Of a stretch of DNA of 64,000 nt, positions 11,480-21,894 are shown piece after piece. The position numbers and the translations under genes were made by a program. A model generated the notes under the pieces. It was not told where the DNA came from. It did not search any database and was given only the letters and a program-made list of their open reading frames with translations. This stretch comes from Taeniopygia guttata (lineage: Eukaryota; Chordata; Aves; Passeriformes; Estrildidae): positions 2,795,001 to 2,859,000 of the forward strand of contig NC_133037.1 of NCBI RefSeq assembly GCF_048771995.1. The letters are read 5' to 3'. Each line of letters starts with the position of its first letter. Within the stretch, counting starts at the first letter, position 1.

Positions 11480-11628
11480 GTGTGAGCTCTGCATCCCTCT
11501 CAGGGCATGGTCAGCCTTGGGCAGAGCCCTGGCCAGGTTCTTGTCCTGCCCAAGGTGTATCCTTTTAATAAATACCTTTTAATAAATCTAAGGCCCTTTT
11601 AAGGCCTTTTAGTAAATCCCTACTTTAT
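11480..11628 (+). mobile_element. Older LTR (family C, copy 2), left part
   Basis: This segment aligns with 24990-25085. Shared blocks are the TTGGG-CAGCCCTGG stretch, TGCCCAAGGTG, CCTTTTAATAAAT, and the TAAATCCCT-CTTTAT stretch. It is the left part of a sense-strand LTR interrupted at 11628 by the insertion of another LTR; the rest resumes at 12117. The poly(A)-signal region is locally expanded, with AATAAA at 11567-11572 and 11581-11586 and a related AGTAAA at 11611. The left limit is approximate, because the upstream part (11348-11479) has diverged beyond confident alignment by eye. Confidence 0.65.
11619..11628. repeat. 10-bp target-site duplication, left copy
   Basis: CCTACTTTAT stands immediately left of the inserted LTR and is repeated exactly at 12107-12116 on its right. 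The uninterrupted relative at 25070-25090 has a single copy of the equivalent site, confirming that this is a duplication made by the insertion. Confidence 0.85.
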
Positions 11629-12106
11629 TGTAAGTGTAGGCGAACCCAATGGGAAGAAATGATGATGTCTAAATCAATTCAGAAGGATGAATGATTTCTT
11701 TATTATAAATATGCTAAAATACATTAATATACTATATAAAAGGAGGATACTAAAACTACATACTACTTTCTCTGACTCTAACACAACTGGTGCCCCTCTC
11801 TGAGAGCCCAGCCCCAGGTGGGTTGGATTGGATTGGATTGGATTGGATTGGATTGGATTGGATTGGATTGGATTGGATTGGATTGGATTGGATTGAGTTG
11901 GATTGGGTTGGATTGGGTTGGATTGGCCATCAGCTCAAACAATCCTCACCAGAATCCAACCAAACAATCACCCCCAGGCAAACAATTCTCCAAACACATT
12001 CCACATAGGAAAAATAAGGAGTAGAAATAGAAATTGTTTTCTCTTTCATTTCTCTCTGTGCACCTCTATGAAAAATCCTGAGAGGGAGAGAAATGTGCTT
12101 GCCACA
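11629..12106 (-). mobile_element. Solo LTR (family D, copy 1), nested
   Basis: On the minus strand the element starts TGTGGCAAGCAC at 12106 and ends CACTTACA at 11629, giving TG...CA termini and a length of 478 bases. It carries AATAAA (11699-11704), preceded by a TATATAG-type AT-rich promoter region. A tandem (GGATT)n block lies at 11821-11936. The exact 10-bp duplication on both sides defines both boundaries. It interrupts an older family C LTR. A second copy at 46217-46653 has the same structure but a shorter GGATT block. The termini and poly(A) signal say LTR; the 10-bp duplication is longer than retroviral integrases usually leave. Confidence 0.85.
11821..11936. repeat. (GGATT)n microsatellite inside LTR
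   Basis: About 14 pure GGATT units are followed by several variant units (GGGTT, GAGTT). The array lies inside family D copy 1. The same position in copy 2 (46410-46476) has about nine pure units, so the array belongs to the element family and varies in length between copies. Confidence 0.95.
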
Positions 12107-12116
12107 CCTACTTTAT

Positions 12117-12165
12117 TCCTTTAACTCTGCCCAGCCTCTGTTCCAGGCAGCCTCTCAAGGCATGG
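12117..12165 (+). mobile_element. Older LTR (family C, copy 2), right part
   Basis: The sequence continues the interrupted LTR: TTAACTCTGCCCAGCCTCTG aligns with the TTAGCTCTGTCCAGGTCTCT stretch after 25090. It ends near GGCAT at about 12165, where similarity to the other copy stops. Confidence 0.65.
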
Positions 12166-13087
12166 AATGAAAACAGCAAATCCTCAGGGGCCAGGGTGAG
12201 CAGCACACGGCGCTGTGCAGCTCGGGGTGGCAATGTTCCCACCTTACAAACATCATTTATATTCCCATTATCTCCCTTCTCTTCCCAGGAAATCTCTCCT
12301 GGGTCCCTGCACAGCCCCCTGAGCCCTGCCAACACCCCGTCCACTGCAGTGTCCCTCCCCAAGGGATGCTTTTCCATTTAGCCTGGAAGTTCCAGCAGCT
12401 TTTGGTGCTTCTCCCCTGCTGCTCTGCATCCTCACCGTGTGGAAAACACTGGCTGCTGTCCAGCTGCAGGGTCAAATAATTTCCCTTGATTCACAGAATT
12501 CACAGAATTCACAGGAAATAATTCCCCTTGATTTGGTGACAGGATCTTTGAGTGGTGCAGGGTTATCTGGGCAGGTAGTGAGTGGCTTTAGGAAGGTCCT
12601 GGGGATCGCACAGATTCACAAAATGACATTTTAATCACGCCTTGAGCAATTTGCTAATTGCATTCAACAGCACTTAGGAGAAAAACAGGAGCTGTCAGGG
12701 TTTTGTAGAGACAAGAAGAAAATTGGTTTTGGGGGCACCACTGATTATTACAAATACTGAGGTGTCATCCAGAAAAGGCACAGTGGAAAATCCTAGCAAA
12801 AGTCAGATTTTTAATTTTCTCTCCAACTTTTTTTGGAGTAAATTTGATCACAAGTTTATACTTTTTTTTCCCTTTTCCATGCAGAAGGTTTTTTTTCCCT
12901 ATATTTAAGTATGTATAATGGATCTGCTAAAAACCATCAGAGACCATTAAGCCAGAGAAGCATGAAATCAAGTAGAAATTATTATTTTAATTCTATGCAC
13001 TTGTGCATAACAGTATGAACATGGTGCCAAATAAACATTCGTCAGAACTTCAGCTAGTACTCAAGGCAGTAACCTGATTTTCAGTTT
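12166..13087. other. Unique sequence with a CR1-tail-like motif
   Basis: No gene was seen. Three tandem TCACAGAAT-like units occur near 12491-12520. This 9-base motif is the complement of the ATTCTGTGA repeat that ends many avian CR1 copies, so a CR1 remnant on the minus strand is possible, but no CR1 body is recognisable beside it. Confidence 0.4.
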
Positions 13088-13223
13088 GGAAGCAAGGAAT
13101 ACACCCCTGCACACATTTCAAGAGATTTAGGTGGAAAGCCTAAATGTGGAATTTATCTGGAATTTTATCTGGAAGCAGGGAATACACCCCTGCACACATT
13201 TCAGGAGATTTAGGTGCAAAACC
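13088..13223. repeat. Tandem duplication, 83-bp period
   Basis: A 53-base block starting GGAAGCAAGGAATACACCCC (13088-13140) recurs at 13171-13223 with only a few substitutions, 83 bases apart. It is a local two-copy tandem duplication of noncoding DNA. Confidence 0.85.
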
Positions 13224-16200
13224 CAGCTTGTGTATATTCTGACAGCAAAGGAAAATGTCAATTACTCAAAAGCCACTTTATTATTAAAGAAACTCTTCAA
13301 ATGGCAACACTGGGCCTTGACAGACAAGGACCCATCTGTGAACTTTGCCAATCATGTGTGGATACAGAAACATCAGCTGAGAGCTCATTAACTTTGCATG
13401 GTGCTGTTTCATGCTGAGCAGGTTTAGGGTTTGCATCTCCCAGGTCATTCCTAAAGGGAATTTCCTGCTTGCCTGGGTGCAGCTTGTGGCAGGGATCCCT
13501 GGTGTGTTCCAGGCACAGGAAAATAATGATTATTAAAATAATGTGATTTGTTCTGCCTGGCATTGATCCTGTAGGTGTGGCAAAGGTGCACTATAAGGCC
13601 ATTTGAATGTTTATTTAGCTGGTGATGGACAACTGGACAAAAAGAAGGATTCTGTCCACCTAAACATATCAAAACCTGATGTTTTGTTTTGGAGGCGTGG
13701 ATGTCATCCTCCTAGAAAGTATAATGTTTCTCCTCTGCACCAGGACCAGTTCTGGACCCCAACTTGCTGTAGCTGCACATTATAGGAGAGTCTGGTGAAA
13801 ATTTTGGATCATTTTTTCAATCAGCAGTCGTGACTTACCATTCTCTGATTCTTCAGCTAATTCAGATGTCATGTTCAGGGCTCAGGCACAGAACCTTGTG
13901 CCATCTGCCTTCCAGCAGTGCTGCTGTGCAGGCTCCACGCTGAAAATGTGTTCAGGAAACCTTTCCATTGCTCAGGAAACCTTTCTGTGTGCTCAAGGCT
14001 GAGCCACATGAAAATAACCTCATTTGCCAGAGCCTGGAGAAGACACAGGGGTAGTGGCTGCAGGTCAGCTCTGCTTTCTTATTTCTGTGGGCTCGTCTTG
14101 AGAAAGGGCCTTGTTTCACTTCTCCAGAGTGAAAATAGAAAAAAGAAAAGGTTGCTCACAACTTGGATTCACTTGAAAGGCTCATAAATATGGATGTTTG
14201 TGGCAGTGATCATATGATGGGGAAGGAGCAAAATATACTTGACTTTATAATCATGTGAAGACTTGAGGTCTTGTATTCAGTGTCGTAGTGAGAAAGAAAA
14301 ACCTGCTAAACCCTCTCCTCATTCCTTCACCATAAATCTGTTCTCTTAACTTGCCAATACCAAAAAAACTTCCTAGCAATACTCCTGAACTCGTGCTGAG
14401 CTAAGAAGTGAGGGGGTTCTTCCCTTCTCCTTCACAGGGACCCAGGAGGAGCAGTTTACTTACAGCATGAACACCCCAGTGATTTTCAAGCTACAGCAGC
14501 TTTTTTTCACCAACAGCTGTCTCAATTATCCTTAAAATGCTCAGATGTGATCTGGAAAATGAGTCCTTGCCTCCAAACAGAAGTTTGCTGCACACTGAGC
14601 TAAGAATAGGTGAACTTGTCTGGATGCTTCCTTAGGCCTGTCACATCGTGTTTGCCAGACACATTCATGAGCAGCAATCCTCACAGAGAAAATGGAATAT
14701 ATTAATCACAAGCAGTCTGTTTTAAGTGCTGCTGCCTCGTCTCCCTAGCCCACCCTGCCACTCTTGCCTCCCTTTTTGGAGCAGCTTCCAGGGAAAGATG
14801 AATTTCCTGGTGAAAACTCCTGGGCTGTAAGCAGAGCTGATTTAGCACTTTGGTGGCTGAGGCTGAAGTGCTGATGGGGCAGGACATGCCAGGCTGTGAG
14901 TGCACTCTGCTCCCTGTCCAGGCAGCACAGGGGTTCCCCTGGAGGGCTTCAGGGAGATGTCCCCCAGCCCTGCTGGCTTCAGGGCTGATACTGCCACCTT
15001 TACACTCCATTTATTCATTTTACAAACATTTTTTTACAGGGAGGGAACTATGGTGCTTCTAGAAAGATAAGCAGAATAACGCTCTGTGAACAAGCTGATT
15101 TATTCATTTATCTGTTACAGTGTTTGAAAGCTGTCACAGCTCAGGGAGAAGAAAAGGGACCCATCCTTTTTGGACAGGGATTGAAACCCAGGGGAAAAGG
15201 GGCATTCCCCAAGGGTCTTTATGGAACCTGCTGAGGACAGTCTAATATGGGTGCCCTGAAGCCCAAATTGGCACTTGAGGCACACAGAAATCTCCCTTCA
15301 CTTGTCTCATTTAAGAGGGCTCAGAGGGTGATTCCTGGGGGTGTCAGCAACCCACTCACAGCTACAATCAAATTCCACAGACAAAAGGTGGGAAAAGAGC
15401 AGGGCACCAAAACTCAGCTTTATGGAGTAGGAAAGCACCTAGCAGGAGCAACTGAAAAGGAGAAAGTCCCTGTAAGTGTTCTGTGACTCTCAAGTGTGAT
15501 CTTCATGAGCATCCAAAGAGCAGCAGCTGGCCTATAGCCTTGCCTTCCTTCCCAGATAAATAATGACTTAGCAGATGACTCATTAAAATTGAAAGTTGAC
15601 TATTGCAGCACCTCTTCTCCTTTGTTTCCAGGTTGGTTTAATGGTCTGGCTTAACCCTCAGACTAGAACTGCACTGGGCCATCCCCCTTGAGTGAGAAGT
15701 GAAGAAAAACTCCTGTAGTTCCAGTGTAAAATGTAAAGTAAAGCAGCTCAGCCCTCATGCTGCCCTGCAGCATGGAAATAAGTGGCTGTAAGGAAAGGAT
15801 GAAACAATATTTCCCTGTTTCCCCTACTTTTCTGGTTTCTTGATGTTGTCTGTGCTGCCCTTTGCTCTCTCATGTCCTTCCCTGGCTCTGGGAAGGAGGA
15901 GGATCCCTGGAATACTAAAGAGCTGCAGGCAGCTAATGAATAACAAAATGGAGAGCACAGCTTCCCAGACTCTGTGGTTTCACAAAAAGCCTTACAGGAG
16001 TTCAGGGCACCTGAAATGCCCAAAATTTCCATGTGGGGAAAGAAGCATCTCTCTTCCCACTGCGTGAGAAGGGGCTGTGAGCTCAGGAGGGTCTCTTGGT
16101 GGTGTTAGAGTGGTGACATTCCCAAAGTGACATCTTTCAGCTCTGCTCTTGCACTTTTAAGGCCACTTGGGTCTTTTAGGACAGTTCCATCCTGTGGTTG

Positions 16201-17198
16201 AGTTTCCTGACCTGAACTCTGCTCTCTGAAATACCAAACAAGAATAGCATCAACGTACCCCACATTATTGTCTTTATGGGGAGCTTGCTGATCTGTTTAG
16301 CTGATTGCCATCAATGAGATTTGCTTCAGAGCAGTGAACCTGCAAAATTCACCCCTTAAACTCATAGTCTAAGTCAAATACAAGCCATACAAGAGAGGAT
16401 CAGATACGTGATTGTCATCTGAAACACCAGCTGGCAAAGTGAACAGGGATTAGGAGTTGGATCTTTAAAAATGCGTCATAATTTGGAGCATAATAAGGAA
16501 GAATTATGTCAAAAGCTGATTTGGAACAAGATAAGGAAAGAAATGTGCAATGATTCCTTTTATTATTTTATGGTCAGACTCTGTATTTGTTTTTTAGCAC
16601 CATTCTCCTAAAAAACAGGTGATTGCTGCTGCATTGAAATCTTTCTGCTCCTCAGACAAGGGTCGACACTGCAGGTGCTCTCTGAGACCCCCTTGTCCCT
16701 GTGGTGGGCAGGAGATCAGCCCCCTTTGCTCACCAGAGACAGTTTTTAGCAAAAAATGAGTGTTTGGCTGTTCAGCTGAGACCACAGAGATTTCAAAAGA
16801 ACCAGTGCTCAAGCCAGAGAGGAGAATTTCTGTAGATAAGCCCAAAATACAGAAGAAAGCAGCTGTGTGGATTAATTGAATTCCTTTTACATAGGAGTAG
16901 ATATCTCCTGTGGTTTTGGTTGGACAATCCCAGTTAAACCCAGTTAAACCACCTGCAGGTCAGTCCTCAAAAACAACACACATGCAGCACGACCAGAGCC
17001 CCTGCATCCTTGCTGGAAGTAGGAAAGAGGAATAGTCTGCAATTATTTAAGTCTCTTACCAAGCAGGGAGCTGTTTCCTTGGAGCACATTCATTCCTTGG
17101 CCTCTGGAATACCCTGGCATCAGACCCTCAGTCTGCACACAAATCAATTTTTTTAATAATTTTTATAATTTTTAATAATTATTTTATAATTGAAATAA
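13224..17198. other. Unique sequence, no gene seen
   Basis: Four kilobases without recognisable genes, transposons or long simple repeats. Short open frames have no domain signature. The 14700-15010 part is relatively GC-rich and has open frames on both strands, but there is no supporting evidence for coding. A small CAGTTAAAC repeat is present near 16930. Confidence 0.5.
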
Positions 17199-17310
17199 TG
17201 GATTGGTTTGGGTGGAAGGGACCTGCAAGCTCATTTCATTCCCTCTTGTCCTTGCCCATGCCCATTCCATGCCCTGGCATGGGCAAGGACAGCTTCCCCC
17301 AGCCCAGGCT
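17199..17310 (-). mobile_element. CR1 LINE 3' end with hairpin
   Basis: In minus orientation this shows the CR1 3' end: GGTTTGGGTGGAAGGGACCT (complement of the AGGTCCC-TTCCA-CC-AACC tail), CAAGCTCATTT, then the complement of the AGCCTGGGCTGGGGG stretch. It is truncated to about 110 bases. A perfect 16-base inverted repeat has formed inside it (17247-17262 with 17276-17291). Confidence 0.8.
17247..17291. repeat. Perfect 16-bp hairpin, 13-nt loop
   Basis: TGTCCTTGCCCATGCC at 17247-17262 is exactly complementary to GGCATGGGCAAGGACA at 17276-17291, separated by 13 bases. The right arm is the normal CR1 sequence at this position; the left arm is not part of the usual CR1 tail and looks like an inverted copy. 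Confidence 0.9.
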
Positions 17311-17726
17311 GCTCAGATTTGCATTTAATCCCTCAGGTACAGAGCTTTGGGCTGGTCACAGCAATACAGAATAATGCAGCAAAATATTCTGTCCTTCAGT
17401 TCTTCCAGGAAATATCAGCATGGTTTGGGAAAAGAACTGAATAAATGAGTGTTGGCGTGCCTGGAACGTGTTATCTCCCCAGCATGGTTTGCTGCCCCTT
17501 ACAGAAGATGGCAGAGACAAGAGGAAAAAGCAAAGGAATCGAGAATGTCAAAGTCTCTAATTAATTTGGAGCTTTTTGTTCTGTTTCCAACAATAGAAAC
17601 AGCCTCCAGTTCCTCCTGGGTTGCCATGGATTAGGAATATTTCAGTGCTGGTTCCCAAATCCTGGTGCTTATTAACACTCAATGTTCCTCCCTGCTGGCT
17701 GCCTTCCACCTCCTCTGGCCCTCTGC
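17311..17726. other. Unique sequence, no gene seen
   Basis: Ordinary noncoding sequence between the CR1 fragment and the purine-rich array. Confidence 0.5.
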
Positions 17727-17989
17727 AAAAAGGAAAGGAAAAAGGAAGGGAAAAAAGGAAAAGAAAAAAAAAAGGAAAAAGGAAAAAGGAAAGGAAAAAG
17801 GAAAAAAAAAAAAGAAAATGAAAAAATGAAAAAAAAAAGGAAAGGAAAGGAAAAAGGAAAACAAAAAAGGAAAGGAAAGAGGAAGGAAAAAGGAAAAAGG
17901 AAAAAGGAAAAAGGAAAAAGGAAAAAGGAAAAAGGAAAAAGGAAAAAGGAAAAAGGAAAAAGGAAAAAGGAAAAAGGAAAAAGGAAAAA
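17727..17989. repeat. Purine tract with (GGAAAAA)n
   Basis: An almost uninterrupted purine tract of about 260 bases on the plus strand. The left part is irregular (GGAAA, GGAAAAA, and runs of 8-12 A). From about 17885 to 17989 it is a regular 7-base GGAAAAA repeat of about 15 units. The long Lys/Glu/Arg frame on plus and the Phe/Leu/Ser/Pro frame on minus are translation of the repeat, not genes. Confidence 0.97.
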
Positions 17990-18880
17990 CTGGCTGGGGC
18001 AAACCAGAGGAGGAGATGTTTGGGGTGGTTGCAGGAGTTAAGATCTTCTGGGCTGCCTTCAAACCTCATTTTAGCCTTAATGTAACAGAGACATCAAAGT
18101 GAAGTATTGATTAAACTGCTGGAGCAGGAAGCTCAGTTTGGAGGCTCAGCCCTGAGGATTTCTCCCAGCAAACAAGCAGCCCCTGGCAGCAGCTGCCCCT
18201 GACATTCCCAAGCTCTGCTGCTGCAGGAATCTCCTGGGCCAGCTGGGGCAGGCTGCTGGCCCTGCTCTGTGCTACCACCTTCATTACACCCAGTGTCTGA
18301 GGGGTTTTAGATGTTAAAGATTATTTTTCTTTCCTTCCTGCTGCTTCTTTTATCTGTTCCACGCCGCTGGCACCAGCTCTGCTCCGTTTCCAAATGCCTT
18401 TCCCCTGGATAATTCAGATTGCAATCTCTTTTGCAGGTTATTTTCGTTGTGACCTCTGAATTTCCTGAATTTCTTGACACTATTTTTGTTGGCATGTTAG
18501 AAAGAATAAAGCAATAGAAAAAACAACAGAGAATGATGCCAAAATGACATTTATTTATCGGACTTCTTCAGCCCCTTGTGCTCTTTGCAGACCAAACCCA
18601 AATTATTCCCACTTGATGCCTTTTCCCCATGCCAGTTTTTCTATTTGACTTTCCTTGCTGTGACCTTGGAATTGCTCAGCAGGCACTGCTTAGAACAGTA
18701 GCCAGAGCAACAAAAACCTCTTCTGCCTATTGGAAGAGAGCTAAAATTGCTGCAAAATCACATTGTGGATTTCAAGTATTTACTTGGGTTTAACAATTCT
18801 TATAATTTATGTTAAAATGCAGGAGGGAGCTGAGAGGTTCTGCATTTTTCCTTTATAAAACATGGAATCTCCAGTTTATT
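17990..18880. other. Unique sequence, no gene seen
   Basis: No gene or recognisable transposon. 18120-18280 is locally GC-rich. Confidence 0.5.
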
Positions 18881-18930
18881 AGAATCTTGGAATGGTTTGG
18901 GTTGGAAGGGATTTTAAACCCATCATCATT
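18881..18930 (-). mobile_element. CR1 LINE 3' tail fragment
   Basis: AATGGTTTGGGTTGGAAGGG followed by ATTTTAAACCCATC is the complement of the last 50 bases of a CR1 element. Only the extreme 3' end is present. On the minus strand it is joined directly to an 86-base segment that also occurs at 24673-24759. Confidence 0.8.
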
Positions 18931-18937
18931 CTATCAC

Positions 18938-19023
18938 CATCCCCTGATAGAAATCCCAGACCCACATACTAAAGCAGCACAGAACCTGAAAAATATAAAA
19001 ACTAAACCTGAAGCATCACTGAA
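18938..19023 (-). repeat. 86-bp unit shared with 24.7 kb
   Basis: The reverse complement of this segment aligns with 24673-24759 at high similarity (GATGCTTCAG, TGTGCTGCTTTAGT, GTGGGTCTGGGATTTCTATC and CAGGGGATG are shared). At 24.7 kb it forms the start of an LTR (family C); here it is cut off and fused to a CR1 tail. Confidence 0.8.
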
Positions 19024-20325
19024 AGAACAAATTCCAGTGTGGTCCTTTGCTGCAGTGCTCAGCTCAGCAGGATTTGCCTTCACCAGGACTTTTTAAATGA
19101 TATAATCTAAAGCCATCTGAGTAGATAACAGGGGTGATTGATTGCTGTGTTATTACTAATAATACTTTAGGTAAAATTGTACCTTTTTTTTTTTTAATCT
19201 CCACTATGTCCTTCTGTGCTCCTGTTAATAAATTTTAAATCCATCTTTAGATTTCATGGAGAATTTTAAATTGGTTCCAAAGTACAATTTATTGGACAAA
19301 ATTGAATCTATGGTGATTTTTCAGGTATAATGTAACACTCTAAAAATTGTTGAACATTATAACAGGGCTGTGCTGCAAGAAAACTTATTTAGAACATAAA
19401 AAACCAGCACAATCTCTGTGAATATTGGCTACATTAATACCTAATTTAATTAGTTCATTAGTAATATAAACGTATTTGTGCCTTTAATTTTTCCCTAGTA
19501 GTATTATGAAAGCTGCATCCTTATCTTACTCAGTTTTTATAATTTAATATGGATTTATTCCTAAGCATTCCTTCCATGATAACTGATAACTAATTTCAAA
19601 TTCTGCCTGAAAGAGGCACATAAACAGACATTAAAACCCACAGCTAACATTGTGAGGTGGCAGTGAAAATTTAATGGTGGAGACATAAATTCAGCCTAAT
19701 TTTATTGCAATTCTTCAGGAATCCTTTTTTCTAAACATTGCATCAATTTCCAAATCCATTTGTTATCCATTATATCAGAGGATAATGAAACCATTTAATA
19801 CACTATAGTCTGTCATATATACTTCTCTTGGTGTTTCATTTTCATTTAGCTTACTTAGGAGACACTTAACTGATTGTCATTCTTAAATTTAATAGGCAAA
19901 ATCTATCTTTATCTTGTTCTTTTCTGTAGATTAATATTAATCTTATTCCGTGATAAGTTTCTACCATTAAGACAAAAAGGATTTCTTGGGAAAAAACCCA
20001 ACTCTTGGCTGGCAGAATTATCTAGACCGTGTGCTAGGGATGAAAAATAATAAATTCTCCAGCTCTGTGGGATGGGGCAGACTGGGGAGAAGACAAAATG
20101 AGATGGTCAAAATTAGCCAAAAAATGGGGATATCCAAACCACCCTAAGGCTGAGTTAAGACAATATCTGATAGAAAATAAAATACACCAAGATAATAAAT
20201 GGGAGAAATTGTGGATGTCCCATGCCTGGAAGTTTTGTGTGAGACCAGGAAAAGAGAAAAGGACCAGAAAATAATGGAATTGTTATCCAGCTTTGTGTTT
20301 AGGAATCTTTGCAAATACAGGGTGT
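19024..20325. other. AT-rich unique sequence, no gene seen
   Basis: A strongly AT-rich stretch with few open frames and no recognisable repeat. Confidence 0.5.
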
Positions 20326-20615
20326 TGCTATAGGACACGTGAAAGCACGATGCGAGCCGCTGCTATTGCAAAGGTGAAAGAGAACACATTTATTTTCTGA
20401 CTCCAGCATTTATACTTTTCCAAAGGTGACAGTGGATTGGAGGATGAATGTGCCACCTCTCCAATGACATTGGACAAACTACTACTACATCAAGTTTCTC
20501 CACCCCTATGAAGGAATGGTAAACAATAGATTGCTTACAGAAAGTTGTTTGAGAAAGTTCTCTACAAGAATGTAAACTCAGAAGGCTTTAGAAAATCCTA
20601 AGAATCAGGGCAACA
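20326..20615 (-). mobile_element. LTR (family E, copy 1)
   Basis: On the minus strand it begins TGTTGCCCTGATTC at 20615 and ends GTCCTATAGCA at 20326. It aligns along its whole length with 46927-47220, including the TATAAA box, AATAAA (20389-20394) and the GTGCTTTCACGTGTCC 3' end. No clean target-site duplication is visible here, unlike copy 2. Length about 290 bases. Confidence 0.85.
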
Positions 20616-20784
20616 ATAGGGGTTGACCCCCAGTGCACCCCCAATATCTTGGAGAGCTTTGGCCAAGGAAAAGGGAAAATATCACAAAGTGAGGCTTTGC
20701 CCCTGTCCTCCCCCACCTCTTCACCGTGGAAGAACCACCCAGAGCTGCACTTTGATGATATCAACTACTCTAAGATGTTTTTTT

Positions 20785-21401
20785 TGTGGGAATCCAGAGC
20801 TTCCCTCTGGCTGCCCTGGCAGCTCTGGGACCCTGGCAGGGGTCAGGAACCCCCCTGGACAGAGCCCCCAGAGACACTGGCTGTGATCTCTGTCCATGGA
20901 AAAGAGTTTTCAATCTTACAGGATGAATTACCAGCTCTGAGTGTTTGATATAAGTAATAATAAAGTGTGGCACAGGTGCAAAAGTAAAATTTTAGGATTC
21001 TAGATTAGGAGCTCAAAGGGGACAAGATGGAGGAAATTGGGTGTGTCTTGTCCTTTTTCTCCTCCTTCATGCCCTCCATGTTTCACTGTGGTGTTGGCAT
21101 TTTTCTGTTGGTTCAGGCTGGGGACACACTGTCCAACGTAGGTGACAGATATTGGCACGTTATTGTAAATCCAGCACAGGTAGTTTCTGGTATTTAATGT
21201 TTGTACCATCCCACTGAGGGCAGAGCCCCACACGCTGCCCTGCAGGACAGAGCTGCGGCAGGGCAGCAGAACATGTTAGAGATAAACAGAATAAACAACC
21301 TTGAAACAGCACAGAGGAATTATGGCTTCTGCTTTGGCAACGGGGCACAAAGACAGAGACTTTCTACAATCTTGGAATCGTCAATACCTCAGATTCCAAC
21401 A
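20785..21401 (+). mobile_element. Solo LTR (family B, copy 1)
   Basis: The element starts TGTGGGAATC and ends GATTCCAACA, a nine-of-ten terminal inverted repeat, and has AATAAA at 21290-21295 about 110 bases before the end. It aligns with 54341-54919 (shared CCCTCTGGCTGCCCTGGC block, a GCCCTCCATGT-centred block, TTTTCTGTTGGTTCA, and AATAAACAACCTTGAAA). The right flank starts GTTTTT and the left flank is G followed by T residues, so the target duplication was probably GTTTTT with later T-run slippage. No gag or pol is present next to it. Confidence 0.85.
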
Positions 21402-21407
21402 GTTTTT

Positions 21408-21894
21408 AAAGCTTCAGGAGAGTCCAGGGAAGATTTGTGTGGAATGACCACATCCCAACCCTGACTGCCAAGGCTCGAGCAGCTCGGGGTAAGGGCTGAG
21501 CTGAAACTCTTGGTGCCACTTCAAGAGGTTTGGGAATACCAGAGAGGGACCCAGGGATGAGTGGAATGTCCCCTTGCATTGTCACACCTTGCCAGGAGAC
21601 ATGGAGAATAAACACGGGGTTTGCCCTCAACCCTGCCTCATGTGTCCTTTTATTTCTTTATTTCTGTTTTGTTTTCTCTTCCTCTTTACCTTCTGTTTAG
21701 TAAAAACCTGGTTTAATCATCCAAAACTGCAACACTGCTGTGAGCCTGTGACCAAGGAGAGGTCAAAGCAAAGCCCAACCAGCCCAGTGCTCCCCAAATT
21801 TGCCAAATTTTGCAGTGCGTGACAAGAGAGAGCTGCGCTTCAGCTCCTCCAGCTGCCTTTGTGAATTTTTAAGTGAGTTTGAGAGCAGTGGGGC
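21408..21894. other. Unique sequence, no gene seen
   Basis: No recognisable gene. The open frames here are short and uncharacterised. Confidence 0.4.

Noticed and set aside
17557..18069. Hydrophobic Phe/Leu-rich 170-codon frame resembling a membrane protein
   Set aside because: It is the pyrimidine strand of the GGAAAAA array; the hydrophobicity comes from TTT/TTC codons of the repeat.
20320..20625. Target-site duplication for family E copy 1
   Set aside because: The flanks GGGTGT and ATAGGG do not match, so no duplication is claimed although the element itself is clear.
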